Positions 34,879 through 43,637 of a DNA stretch of 64,000 nucleotides are shown in pieces. Numbering within the stretch: the stretch's first letter is position 1; each line of letters opens with the position of its first letter. The translations under genes and the position numbers were made by a program. Location of the stretch: contig NZ_AP024546.1 of the NCBI RefSeq assembly GCF_018406645.1, positions 2,852,001-2,916,000 on the forward strand, given 5' to 3'. The DNA comes from Lysobacter helvus. Its GTDB lineage: Bacteria; Pseudomonadota; Gammaproteobacteria; Xanthomonadales; Xanthomonadaceae. The notes below the pieces were generated by a model that was given only the letters and a program-made list of their open reading frames with translations, was not told the origin of the DNA and did no database searches.

Positions 34879-34896
34879 GTGGTTGCGGCACGCAGT

Positions 34897-34902
34897 TACA
34901 AT
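34897..34902 (+). promoter_or_regulatory. -10 element (TACAAT) 8 nt before cmk
   Basis: TACAAT is followed by CCCGCCCC and then the cmk ATG at 34911, with no Shine-Dalgarno sequence. The expected start of transcription is at or within two bases of the ATG. Confidence 0.5.
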
Positions 34903-34910
34903 CCCGCCCC

Positions 34911-35603
34911 ATGACCGACGCCCCGATCGACCCGTCCCGCGCCCCCGTCCTCACCATCGACGGCCCCTCCGGCTCCGGCAAGGGGACCATCAGCCGCCAC
35001 GTGGCCCGCGCCCTGGGCTGGCATTACCTGGACTCCGGCGCGCTGTACCGGGCGGTGGGCATCGCGGCCAGCTGGGCCGACATCGACCTGTCCGACGCCT
35101 CGGCCCTGGTCCGCTGCACCTTCGATACCGAGATCGAGTTCGGGGACGAAGTGGGCGACGAGCCCCGCGTGATCGTCAACGGCCTGGACGCCACCGATGA
35201 GCTTCGGACGGAAACGGCCGGTGCCGCGGCCTCGGCCATCGCCGCCATCCCCGAAGTGCGGGCCGCCCTCAAGGATCGCCAGCGCGCCTTCCGCCGCGCC
35301 CCGGGCCTGGTGGCCGACGGCCGCGACATGGGGACCGTGATCTTCCCCGACGCCGGCATCAAGGTGTTCCTCACCGCCAGCGCCGACGAAAGGGCCGAAA
35401 GGCGCTATAAGCAGTTGAAGGAAAAAGGAGTTTCCGTTACATTGCCCGGCCTGCTGCGCGAGATCCTCGCCCGTGACGCACGCGATGCGAACCGGGCGGT
35501 GGCGCCCTTGCGGCCGGCCGATGACGCCGTCCGCATCGACACCACCGGGCTTTCGATCGACGCCGTCGTCGAACGCGTGCTGGCCTTGCTGCCGGCGCGC
35601 TGA
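34911..35603 (+). CDS. cmk: cytidylate kinase
   Basis: Protein of 230 residues. P-loop GPSGSGKGT (18-26), then [36 protein letters not shown] and the helical [19 protein letters not shown] segment with the lid arginines. It phosphorylates CMP and dCMP to the diphosphates. cmk directly before rpsA and ihfB is the standard gammaproteobacterial order. A 120-base gap to rpsA contains nothing recognisable. The mRNA may be leaderless. Confidence 0.97.
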   Translation: MTDAPIDPSRAPVLTIDGPSGSGKGTISRHVARALGWHYLDSGALYRAVGIAASWADIDLSDASALVRCTFDTEIEFGDEVGDEPRVIVNGLDATDELRTETAGAAASAIAAIPEVRAALKDRQRAFRRAPGLVADGRDMGTVIFPDAGIKVFLTASADERAERRYKQLKEKGVSVTLPGLLREILARDARDANRAVAPLRPADDAVRIDTTGLSIDAVVERVLALLPAR

Positions 35604-35723
35604 CGCCACGCTTCGCCGAAGCCCCGCACTGCAGGCAACCGCTCTCCGCGCATCCCGCGCGGCGGGTTCCATTCCTCCAACCCCCTGGCCCTTCATCCCG
35701 AAGCGCCACCTGAGAATTCCCTA

Positions 35724-37424
35724 ATGTCAGCTGCAATGACCGAATCTTTTGCCGAACTGTTTGAAGAGAGCCAGGCCGGACTCGCCAAGCTCAAGCCGGG
35801 TTCCATCGTCACCGGCATCGTGGTCGAGGTGCGTACCGACGTCGTCGTGATCAACGCCGGCCTCAAGTCCGAAGGCATCGTGCCCATCGAACAGTTCCGC
35901 AACGACGCCGGCGAGATCGACGTGGGCGTGGGCGACGAAGTGAAGGTCGCGCTCGACTCGCTCGAGAACGGCTTCGGCGAAACCGTGCTGTCCCGCGAGA
36001 AGGCCAAGCGCGCGATGGTGTGGGACGAACTCGAGCAGGCGCTCGAGAAGAACGAAACGATCACCGGCCGCATCAGCGGCAAGGTCAAGGGCGGTTTCAC
36101 CGTCGACATCAAGGACGTCCGCGCGTTCCTGCCGGGCTCGCTGGTCGATGTGCGCCCCGTGCGCGACCCGGTGTACCTGGAAGGCAAGGAACTCGAGTTC
36201 AAGCTCATCAAGCTCGACCGCAAGCGCAACAATGTCGTCGTCTCCCGCCGTGCGGTGGTCGAGAGCGAACATTCGGAAGAGCGCGAGCAGCTGCTCGAGA
36301 AGCTGGTCGAAGGCGCCGTGCTCAAGGGCGTCGTCAAGAACCTCACCGACTACGGCGCGTTCGTGGACCTCGGTGGCATCGACGGCCTGCTGCACATCAC
36401 CGACATGGCCTGGAAGCGCGTGCGCCATCCGTCCGAAGTCGTGGAAGTCGGCCAGGAGCTGGACGTCCGCGTGCTCAAGTACGACCGCGAGCGCAACCGC
36501 GTCAGCCTCGGCCTGAAGCAGCTGGGCGAGGATCCGTGGGACAACATCGCGCGTCGCTACCCGGCCAACACCCGCGTGTTCGGCAAGGTCAGCAACGTCA
36601 CCGATTACGGCGCGTTCGTCGAGATCGAGCCGGGCGTGGAAGGCCTGGTCCACGTGTCCGAAATGGACTGGACCAACAAGAACGTCAACCCGTCCAAGGT
36701 CGTGCAGGTCGGTGACGAAGTGCAGGTCATGGTGCTCGACGTCGATGAAGAGCGTCGCCGCATCTCGCTCGGCATGAAGCAGGTCACCAGCAATCCGTGG
36801 GAGACCTTCGCGGCCATCCACAAGAAGAACGACAAGGTGTCGGGCCAGATCAAGTCGATCACCGACTTCGGCATCTTCATCGGCCTGGACGGCGGTATCG
36901 ATGGCCTGATCCACCTGTCGGACATCAGCTGGAACTCCACCGGCGAAGACGTGGCGCGCAACTACAAGAAGGGCGACACGCTGGAAGCCGTGGTCCTGGC
37001 CGTCGACCCGGAACGCGAGCGCATCTCGCTCGGCGTCAAGCAGCTCGAGCAGGATCCGTTCGGCCAGTACATGGCGACCAATCCGAAGGGCACGAAGGTC
37101 AAGGGCACCGTCAAGGAAGTCGACGCCAAGGGTGCGACGATCGACCTCGGCGACGGCGTGGAAGGCTACGTCTCGGCGCGCGACATCTCGTACGACCGCG
37201 TGGACGATGCCAGCCAGCACCTCAAGGTGGGCGACCAGGTCGAAGCGAAGTTCATCGGCATGGACCGCAAGGGCCGCACGCTGCAGCTGTCGATCAAGGC
37301 CAAGGACGAAGCGGATACCGCCGAAGCCATGGCCGAGTACAACAAGGTGTCGGACGCCGCCAGCGGGACCACCAAGTTGGGTGCCCTGTTGCGCGAGCAG
37401 CTCAACAGCAACAAGTCCGAGTAA
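35724..37424 (+). CDS. rpsA: 30S ribosomal protein S1
   Basis: Protein of 566 residues with six S1 domains at about 20-90, 105-170, 190-260, 275-345, 360-432 and 447-515. Examples are [21 protein letters not shown] and [20 protein letters not shown]. The N-terminal [16 protein letters not shown] (from codon 5) matches E. coli MTESFAQLFEESL. The ATG at 35724 has TGAGAA 7 bases upstream; an ATG at 35736 gives the canonical start. S1 brings mRNA to the 30S subunit. A short linker helix ([14 protein letters not shown]) separates domains. It is followed by a clear terminator. Confidence 0.98.
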   Translation: MSAAMTESFAELFEESQAGLAKLKPGSIVTGIVVEVRTDVVVINAGLKSEGIVPIEQFRNDAGEIDVGVGDEVKVALDSLENGFGETVLSREKAKRAMVWDELEQALEKNETITGRISGKVKGGFTVDIKDVRAFLPGSLVDVRPVRDPVYLEGKELEFKLIKLDRKRNNVVVSRRAVVESEHSEEREQLLEKLVEGAVLKGVVKNLTDYGAFVDLGGIDGLLHITDMAWKRVRHPSEVVEVGQELDVRVLKYDRERNRVSLGLKQLGEDPWDNIARRYPANTRVFGKVSNVTDYGAFVEIEPGVEGLVHVSEMDWTNKNVNPSKVVQVGDEVQVMVLDVDEERRRISLGMKQVTSNPWETFAAIHKKNDKVSGQIKSITDFGIFIGLDGGIDGLIHLSDISWNSTGEDVARNYKKGDTLEAVVLAVDPERERISLGVKQLEQDPFGQYMATNPKGTKVKGTVKEVDAKGATIDLGDGVEGYVSARDISYDRVDDASQHLKVGDQVEAKFIGMDRKGRTLQLSIKAKDEADTAEAMAEYNKVSDAASGTTKLGALLREQLNSNKSE

Positions 37425-37438
37425 GGCAACAAAGCACG

Positions 37439-37466
37439 ACGGCGGCCCGGTCATTCGGGCCGCCGT
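37439..37466 (+). terminator. rpsA terminator
   Basis: ACGGCGGCCCG (37439-37449), loop GTCATT, CGGGCCGCCGT (37456-37466): an 11-bp perfect stem 15 bases after the rpsA stop, followed by TCGT; T-run weak. Confidence 0.75.
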
Positions 37467-37523
37467 TCGTACACCCCGCTCTTCGTAAAGCTGCCCATTC
37501 CTGCGACCGACGAGCCGCACTGC

Positions 37524-37826
37524 ATGACCAAGTCCGAACTGATCGAGATCCTCTCCGCGCGCCAGGGCCACCTGAAGGCGGACGACGTCGATCTCGCGGT
37601 GAAGTCGCTGCTCGAAATGATGGGCGCGTCGCTGTCCGGCGGCGAGCGCATCGAAATCCGCGGATTCGGCAGCTTCTCGCTGCACTACCGTCCGCCGCGC
37701 CTGGGGCGCAACCCGAAGACCGGCGATTCCGTCGCCCTCCCGGGCAAGCATGTTCCGCATTTCAAGCCGGGCAAGGAGCTGCGCGAACGCGTCAGCGACG
37801 TGTTGCCCGTCGAGCCCGATGCCTGA
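37524..37826 (+). CDS. ihfB: integration host factor subunit beta
   Basis: Protein of 100 residues of the HU/IHF family: [18 protein letters not shown], then [20 protein letters not shown] and [20 protein letters not shown] with the DNA-intercalating proline arm. The alpha subunit is elsewhere. IHF bends DNA at defined sites. The position between rpsA and lapA is the conserved one. The start is clear; no strong ribosome-binding site precedes it. Confidence 0.96.
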   Translation: MTKSELIEILSARQGHLKADDVDLAVKSLLEMMGASLSGGERIEIRGFGSFSLHYRPPRLGRNPKTGDSVALPGKHVPHFKPGKELRERVSDVLPVEPDA

Positions 37827-37892
37827 TCCCTCGAGGCCTCGGCTAAGCTGGTGGCCCTCGCAACCGGACCACGCGATGGAGCCGCGGCAACG

Positions 37893-38162
37893 ATGATCCG
37901 AGTGTTCCGCTTCCTGTTCGCCGTTGCCTGCCTCGTGGCGGGCCTCGTCGTCGGCGTCCTCAATCCCCAACCTGCCGTGCTCGATCTCGGGTTCGCCAAC
38001 GCGTCCGCTTCGCTGGGCGTGGTGGTGCTGATCGCCGTGCTGGTCGGTTTCCTCGCCGGCGGCCTCGCGCTCGCGGCGAGTGTCGTGTGGCCCATGCGCC
38101 AGCGCCTGCGTCGCGCGCAGTCCGCGGCGCCGCCGCCGCCCACGTTCCCGCAAGGATCCTGA
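37893..38162 (+). CDS. lapA: lipopolysaccharide assembly protein LapA
   Basis: Protein of 89 residues with two membrane helices (FRFLFAVACLVAGLVVGVLN and LGVVVLIAVLVGFLAGGLAL) and a positively charged end (MRQRLRRAQ). This is the DUF1049/YciS layout. It is co-encoded with lapB and 3 bases before it. LapA is an inner-membrane partner in the LapB/FtsH system that adjusts LpxC level. The ATG at 37893 (MIRVFRFLF) is preferred over an upstream GTG because it starts at the first helix. Confidence 0.88.
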   Translation: MIRVFRFLFAVACLVAGLVVGVLNPQPAVLDLGFANASASLGVVVLIAVLVGFLAGGLALAASVVWPMRQRLRRAQSAAPPPPTFPQGS

Positions 38163-38165
38163 TCG

Positions 38166-39344
38166 GTGGCCTTCATCAACGAGTGGTTCTGGTTCTTCCT
38201 GCTGCTGCCCATCGCGGCGGCGAGCGGCTGGCTGATCGGCCGGCGCGGCGGCGAACGCCATAGCGACACGCAGGTCAGCCGCCTGTCCACCACGTACTTC
38301 CGCGGCCTGAACTACCTGCTCAACGAACAGCCCGACAAGGCGATCGAAGTCTTCCTGCGCATCGCCGAGCTCGACAAGGACACGTTCGAGACGCAGGTGG
38401 CGCTGGGGCATCTGTTCCGGCGTCGCGGCGAAGTGGACCGCGCGATCCGGCTGCACCAGGCGCTCGTGCAACGCCCCGACCTGTCGGACCAGCAGAAGGT
38501 CCAGGCACTGCTCGCACTGGGCGAGGACTACATGCGATCGGGCCTGCTCGATCGCGCCGAAACGGTGTTCACCGATCTCGTGCGCCTGGACATGCGCGCC
38601 CCGCAGGCGCTCAAGCATTTGATCGGCATCTACCAGGCCGAGCGCGACTGGGGCAAGGCGATCGAGAACGCCACGCGCTTCGAGGAAGCCACCGGCGAGC
38701 CGATGGGCAAGCTGGTCGCGCAGTTCGAATGCGAACTCGCCGACCGCCATCGCGCCGCGGGCGAGAACGAAGCCGCACGCGCCGCCGTCGCACGCGCGTA
38801 CGAAGCCGACGCCAACTCCGTGCGCGCCGGCATCCTCGAAGGCCGCATCGAACTGGAAGCCGGCAACGACGGCGCCGCCATCCGCGCGTTCGAACGCGTG
38901 GCGCGCATCGATCCGGACTACTTGCCGGAAATCCTCCCGCAACTCTTGCCGTGCTACGACCGCGTCGGCGATGCGCCGGGCGCGCGCAACTTCCTCGGCG
39001 AGATGATCGAACACTACCGCGGCGTCGCCCCCGTGCTGGCGCTGACGCAGATGGTGGAAGCGGAGCAGGGCGTGCCCGCCGCGCGCGAATGGCTCGCGCT
39101 GCAGTTGAAGGATCGTCCGTCCGTGCGCGGCGAAGCGGCACTCATCGACCTCACGCTCGCCGACGGCGCCGATCCCACCGCGACGCTGCACGACCTCAAG
39201 CACATCACGGACCAGTTGCTGGTGCGCAACCCGAGCTACCGCTGCAACCGCTGCGGCTTCGGCGCACGCGCGCACCATTGGCAATGCCCCAGCTGCAAGG
39301 AATGGGGTTCGGTGAAGCCGCTGCTGAACTACGCGGTCGTTTGA
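38166..39344 (+). CDS. lapB: lipopolysaccharide assembly protein LapB (YciM)
   Basis: Protein of 392 residues with a GTG start (AAGGA 8 bases upstream). An N-terminal helix anchors it (FINEWFWFFLLLPIAAASGW). Tetratricopeptide repeats fill about 45-340 (EQPDKAIEVFLRIAELDKDT and the like). The end is a rubredoxin-like zinc site, CNRCGFGARAHHWQCPSC. LapB recruits FtsH to degrade LpxC and so limits lipid A synthesis; it also helps LPS transport. The stop shares one base with the next start (TGATG). Confidence 0.95.
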   Translation: MAFINEWFWFFLLLPIAAASGWLIGRRGGERHSDTQVSRLSTTYFRGLNYLLNEQPDKAIEVFLRIAELDKDTFETQVALGHLFRRRGEVDRAIRLHQALVQRPDLSDQQKVQALLALGEDYMRSGLLDRAETVFTDLVRLDMRAPQALKHLIGIYQAERDWGKAIENATRFEEATGEPMGKLVAQFECELADRHRAAGENEAARAAVARAYEADANSVRAGILEGRIELEAGNDGAAIRAFERVARIDPDYLPEILPQLLPCYDRVGDAPGARNFLGEMIEHYRGVAPVLALTQMVEAEQGVPAAREWLALQLKDRPSVRGEAALIDLTLADGADPTATLHDLKHITDQLLVRNPSYRCNRCGFGARAHHWQCPSCKEWGSVKPLLNYAVV

Positions 39345-40360
39345 TGACCCTGTCTGCGCTGCTGCTGGCGTGCTTCGCGATCGGGGCAGGCGGAACCTGG
39401 CTCGCGCGGCGTTATGCGTTGCGCCATGCGTTGCTCGATTCGCCCGGCGAACGTCGCGCGCATACGGTGCCCACGCCGCGCGGCGGTGGCATCGGGATCG
39501 TCGTGGCCCTGCTGCTCGCGGGCGTGCTGCTGCTGGCCGTGCGTGCCGGCTCGGTCGACGTCCGCCTCCTGCAAGGCACACTGCCGGGCCTCGCGCTCGT
39601 CGCACTCGTCGGCCTGCTGGATGACCACGCGTCGATGTCCCCGTGGTTGCGCCTGCTGGTGCATGGCGTCGCCGCCGCGTTGCTCGCATGGGCCACGTGG
39701 TGGGCCACCGGAAGTGGCTGGCATGCCGTCGTCGCCTTCGGGCTGGCGCTCGTGCTGACGAACATCTGGAACTTCATGGATGGCATCGACGGCATCGCTG
39801 CGACGCAGGCGGTCCTCGTCGCCGGCGCGGTCGCCATCGCGGGCCGCGACACGTGGACGACGTGGGCGCTCGTGCTCGCCGCCGCGACGCTCGGCTTCCT
39901 GCCCTTCAACGTGCCGAAGGCGCGCATCTTCCTCGGCGACGTCGGCAGCGGGGCGCTCGGGTTCGCCATCGCCGCGCTCATCGTCGGGCGCATCGGCAAC
40001 GCATCGCCGGTCGCTGCCCTGGCTTGGTGCCTGCCCATTTCCGCCTTCGTGATCGACGCGACGCTGACCCTGGCGCGCCGCGTGCTGCGCGGCGAACGCT
40101 GGTGGGAACCGCACGCCCAGCACGCCTACCAGGCGTGGGCCCGCAGGCGCGGGACTCACATGCCCGTCACGCTGGCCTATGCCGGATGGACCCTGGTGGC
40201 GATCGCACTCATGCACGCGCTGTCCTGCGCGACCCCCGTTGTCGTGTTCTTGTCCTGCCTCGCGTGGTATACCGCCGGCGCCGGGCTCTGGCGGTGGCTG
40301 CAAGGACCGACGAGGCAAGGAACGGAACCCCCCGCGGTGAAGGAGACCACCGGACAATGA
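39344..40360 (+). CDS. WecA/MraY-type polyprenyl-phosphate sugar-phosphate transferase
   Basis: Protein of 338 residues with about nine to ten helices. GLLDDHASMSPWLRL, then NIWNFMDGIDGIAATQAVL with the DDxxD-like catalytic aspartates, and AFIFLGDVGSGALGF-like loop (ARIFLGDVGSGALGFAIA) are hallmarks of the glycosyltransferase-4 (WecA/WbcO/WbpL) family. It would transfer a HexNAc- or QuiNAc-1-phosphate to undecaprenyl phosphate to start O-antigen or another surface glycan. Translational coupling to lapB (TGATG) and to the next gene (ATGA) supports an LPS role. The exact sugar is unknown. Confidence 0.88.
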   Translation: MTLSALLLACFAIGAGGTWLARRYALRHALLDSPGERRAHTVPTPRGGGIGIVVALLLAGVLLLAVRAGSVDVRLLQGTLPGLALVALVGLLDDHASMSPWLRLLVHGVAAALLAWATWWATGSGWHAVVAFGLALVLTNIWNFMDGIDGIAATQAVLVAGAVAIAGRDTWTTWALVLAAATLGFLPFNVPKARIFLGDVGSGALGFAIAALIVGRIGNASPVAALAWCLPISAFVIDATLTLARRVLRGERWWEPHAQHAYQAWARRRGTHMPVTLAYAGWTLVAIALMHALSCATPVVVFLSCLAWYTAGAGLWRWLQGPTRQGTEPPAVKETTGQ

Positions 40361-42261
40361 AGACCTGGCGCATGCAATGGGCCTCTGCACTGCCGCGATC
40401 GGCCGTCGTGCTGCACGACCTGGCCATGGTGTGGCTGTGCTGGCATGGATTGCGCCTGTTGCGCTATTCGCTGGCCGAAATCGCCACCCGGCAACCGCTG
40501 TGGTCCACCGAGGACGCGATCGTCCTGCTCGCGCAGGGCCTGGTGCTGTGGCGCGTGGGCCTGTACCGCGGCCTGTGGCGCTTTGCCAGCGTGCCCGACC
40601 TGTTCAACCTGGCCAAGGCCGCGATCTTCGGCACGATCGCGATCGGCCTGGGCCTGTTCCTCTACAACCGGCTCGACGAAGTCCCGCGCACGGTGCTGCT
40701 GCTGTATCCCTTCGCGCTGGTCGGCCTGCTGGGCGCGCCGCGCTTGGTGTACCGCGCGTGGAAGGAACACACCCTCGCGCGCAACCGCACCGCCGCGGTG
40801 CGCGTGCTGATCCTCGGCGCCGGCCGCGCGGGCGAAGCGCTCGTGCGCGACCTGCGCCGCACCGGTGCCTACGAACCCGTCGGCTTCCTCGACGACGCGG
40901 CGCAGTTGCGCGGCAGCAAGGTGCAGGGCGTGCCCGTGCTCGGGCAGATCGCTTCGATCGAAGAGATCGCACGCGAAACCGCGGCGCGCCTGCTGGTCAT
41001 CGCGATGCCGTCCGTGCACGCCTCGCTGCTGCAGCGCGTGGTCGCCGCATGCGAACGCACGGGCCTGCCGTTCCGCATGGTGCCGCGCCTGGACGACATG
41101 CTCGAAGGGCGTTCGTTGCCGGGCGAACTGAAGGAAGTCGCGATCGAAGACTTGCTCGGCCGCAGCCCGGTGATGCCGGACTGGAAGTCGATCCGCGGCT
41201 GGCTCGGCGGGCGCTCGGTGCTGGTCACCGGCGGCGGTGGTTCGATCGGCGCGGAGCTGTGCCGCCAGTGCGCAAAGCACGGTGCGCGCCGCGTGGCGGT
41301 CGTCGAGATCGACGAACTCGCGCTGACCACGATCGTCACCGACCTGCACCGCGATTTCCCGGACCTGGACTGCGTGCCGGTCCTCGGCGACTGCGGCGAT
41401 CCCGCCGTCGTCGCGCATGCCTTGCGCCTCGCCGAACCGGACGCCGTCTTCCATGCCGCCGCCTACAAGCAGGTGCCGTTGCTCGAAGCGCAACTGCGCG
41501 AAGCCGTGCGCAACAACGTGCTCGCCACCGAAACCGTGGCCGTCGCATGCCGCGAAGCGGGCGTCGGCACCTTCGTGCTGATCTCCACCGACAAGGCGGT
41601 CGATCCGGTCAACGTGCTCGGCGCCACCAAGCGCCTGGCGGAAATGGCGTGCCAGGCGATGGCGGACCGGCGCTCCACGCGCTTCGTCACCGTGCGGTTC
41701 GGCAACGTGCTCGATTCGGCCGGCAGCGTGGTGCCGCTGTTCCGCGAACAGATCCGCAAGGGCGGGCCGGTGACGGTCACCGATCCGGAAGTCACGCGCT
41801 TCTTCATGACGATCCCGGAAGCCTGCCAGCTGATCCTGCAGGCCTCGGCGATCGGTTCGCACGAAGCGGTGTACACGCTCGACATGGGCGAACCCGTCGC
41901 GATCCGCCTGCTCGCCGAGCAGATGATCCGCCTGGCGGGCAAGCAACCGGGCCGCGACATCGCGATCGTGTACTCGGGCCTGCGCCCCGGCGAGAAGCTG
42001 CACGAGACGCTCTTCCACGCCGACGAGCGCTATCGCCCCACGTCGCACCCGAAGATCCTGCAGGCCGAAGCGCGGGCCGTGCCGGGCGAAGCCACGTTCG
42101 AAGCGCTGCGCGTCCTGCGCGAAGCCACCGCGCGCTACGACGTCGACGCCCTGTTCAAGCAACTGCGGTCCGCCGTGCCGGAATTCTCGCCTGCACCTGT
42201 TGTGCACGTCGCGCCAGCCACCGTGGTGGCCTTCCCCGCACGCAACGCACGCAAAACCTGA
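40357..42261 (+). CDS. WbpM/CapD-type UDP-sugar 4,6-dehydratase
   Basis: Protein of 634 residues. Four N-terminal helices (about 15-130) are followed by a first Rossmann-like domain (LILGAGRAGEALVRDLRR) and the catalytic domain (VLVTGGGGSIGAELCRQCAK, then HAAAYKQVPLLEAQ, ISTDKAVDPVNVLGATKR). The family catalyses the first step of UDP-QuiNAc or UDP-FucNAc synthesis from UDP-GlcNAc. It usually pairs with a WecA-type transferase, as here (start overlaps its stop by 4 bases). The LapB-WecA-WbpM-GalU chain is a single set of coupled genes. Confidence 0.9.
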   Translation: MKTWRMQWASALPRSAVVLHDLAMVWLCWHGLRLLRYSLAEIATRQPLWSTEDAIVLLAQGLVLWRVGLYRGLWRFASVPDLFNLAKAAIFGTIAIGLGLFLYNRLDEVPRTVLLLYPFALVGLLGAPRLVYRAWKEHTLARNRTAAVRVLILGAGRAGEALVRDLRRTGAYEPVGFLDDAAQLRGSKVQGVPVLGQIASIEEIARETAARLLVIAMPSVHASLLQRVVAACERTGLPFRMVPRLDDMLEGRSLPGELKEVAIEDLLGRSPVMPDWKSIRGWLGGRSVLVTGGGGSIGAELCRQCAKHGARRVAVVEIDELALTTIVTDLHRDFPDLDCVPVLGDCGDPAVVAHALRLAEPDAVFHAAAYKQVPLLEAQLREAVRNNVLATETVAVACREAGVGTFVLISTDKAVDPVNVLGATKRLAEMACQAMADRRSTRFVTVRFGNVLDSAGSVVPLFREQIRKGGPVTVTDPEVTRFFMTIPEACQLILQASAIGSHEAVYTLDMGEPVAIRLLAEQMIRLAGKQPGRDIAIVYSGLRPGEKLHETLFHADERYRPTSHPKILQAEARAVPGEATFEALRVLREATARYDVDALFKQLRSAVPEFSPAPVVHVAPATVVAFPARNARKT

Positions 42262-43169
42262 TGACCCCCACCAACAAACGCATCCGCACCGCCGTCTTCC
42301 CCGTCGCCGGGCTCGGCACGCGCTTCCTGCCGGCCACCAAGACGGTGCCGAAGGAAATGCTGCCGATCATCGACAAGCCGCTGATCCAGTACGCGGTGGA
42401 CGAAGCCATCGAAGCCGGCTGCGAAACGCTCGTCTTCGTGACCAACCGCTACAAGCACGCGGTCGCCGATTACTTCGACAAGGCCTACGAGCTCGAACAG
42501 AAACTCGAACGCGCCGGCAAGCACGAGCAGCTGGAACTGGTGCGCAACGTGCTGCCGCCGCACGTGCGCGCGGTGTTCGTGACGCAGGCCGAAGCCCTGG
42601 GCCTGGGACACGCCGTGTTGTGCGCCAAGCCTGTCGTGGGGGACGAACCCTTCGCCGTGCTGCTGCCCGACGACCTGATCTGGAACCGCGGCCCCGGCGC
42701 ACTGAAACAGATGTCCGACCACGCGCAGGCCACGGGCGCCAGCGTGCTCGCGGTGCAGAACGTGCCCGCCGACAAGACCGGCAGCTACGGCATCGTCGAC
42801 ACCGACGAATTCACCGGCCGCCAGGGCCGCATCAACGCGATCGTCGAGAAGCCCGATCCGAAGGACGCGCCGAGCACGCTCGCCGTCGTCGGCCGCTACG
42901 TGCTCAGCCCGCGCATCTTCGACCTGCTGGAACAGGTGAAGCCCGGCGCCGGCGGCGAGATCCAGCTGACCGATGCGATCGCCGCGCTGTTGAAGGAAGC
43001 GCCCGTCGATGCCTATCGCTTCAAGGGCACGCGCTTCGACTGCGGCACGCACATCGGCCTGATCGAAGCGACGATCCGCTACGCGCTGGACCACGAGACG
43101 CTGAGCGAGGCCGCTGCGAAGACGATGCAGACGGCGCTGGACGAACTGGGCGTGGTCGAACTGAAGTAA
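42261..43169 (+). CDS. galU: UTP-glucose-1-phosphate uridylyltransferase
   Basis: Protein of 302 residues. AVFPVAGLGTRFLPATKTVP and KEMLPIIDKPLIQYAVDEA are the nucleotide-binding signature; LLPDDLIWN and GGEIQLTDAI follow, with GTHIGLIEA near the end. It makes UDP-glucose for LPS core and exopolysaccharide. The ATG shares one base with the stop of the dehydratase gene. In xanthomonads this enzyme feeds xanthan and LPS; here no gum genes are present. Confidence 0.96.
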   Translation: MTPTNKRIRTAVFPVAGLGTRFLPATKTVPKEMLPIIDKPLIQYAVDEAIEAGCETLVFVTNRYKHAVADYFDKAYELEQKLERAGKHEQLELVRNVLPPHVRAVFVTQAEALGLGHAVLCAKPVVGDEPFAVLLPDDLIWNRGPGALKQMSDHAQATGASVLAVQNVPADKTGSYGIVDTDEFTGRQGRINAIVEKPDPKDAPSTLAVVGRYVLSPRIFDLLEQVKPGAGGEIQLTDAIAALLKEAPVDAYRFKGTRFDCGTHIGLIEATIRYALDHETLSEAAAKTMQTALDELGVVELK

Positions 43170-43180
43170 CGCGTCGCGCG

Positions 43181-43609
43181 TCAGCCGTAACGCCACCACG
43201 CATACGCCGTCCACGCCAGCAGGATCGCGGCGAGGGCGAGCAGGGCGGTGCCGAACACTTCGACGCGGCGCGCCCAGGCGAACGCGTCGCGGTCGCGCAG
43301 CACGCGCACGTCGCGCCAGGTTTTCCAGTCGCGCGGCGGGAAGCGGCCTTCGAGGCGACTGGCCAGGGCGAAGCGACGCATCGCAATGCCCAGTGCGCCG
43401 GCGGGCAAGGCCAGGCCCAGGCCGAGCGCGGCGAAGAGGCGGCGCAACCACGTGTACGTGCTGCCGGGATCGCTGGAATGCAGCACGGCGCCCATGTGCG
43501 CGAGCCACGTGTTGAGTTGCCACAGCAACACGCCGCACAGCGCCGCGACGAGCGCGAGCAGGGCGAGGCTGCGGTTGCGGTAGGCTTTGTCGGCGCGATG
43601 GATGTCCAT
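43181..43609 (-). CDS. small three-helix membrane protein of unknown function
   Basis: Protein of 142 residues. Helices at about 13-33 (SLALLALVAALCGVLLWQL), 55-77 (LFAALGLGLALPAGALGIAM) and 115-137 (VFGTALLALAAILLAWTAYA), with a charged loop (RDWKTWRDVRVLRDRDAF) before the last. No family recognised. It is convergent with galU (11 bases apart) and divergent from the flavoenzyme. Confidence 0.7.
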   Translation of the reverse strand: MDIHRADKAYRNRSLALLALVAALCGVLLWQLNTWLAHMGAVLHSSDPGSTYTWLRRLFAALGLGLALPAGALGIAMRRFALASRLEGRFPPRDWKTWRDVRVLRDRDAFAWARRVEVFGTALLALAAILLAWTAYAWWRYG

Positions 43610-43637
43610 GGCGCCATCACACGTGCTCGCCGCCACG

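Noticed and set aside
35727-39689. 1320-codon open frame on the minus strand opposite rpsA, ihfB, lapA and lapB
   Set aside because: Stop-poor antisense frame caused by high G/C at third positions; protein is His/Arg/Val-rich without domains, and the opposite strand holds proven genes.
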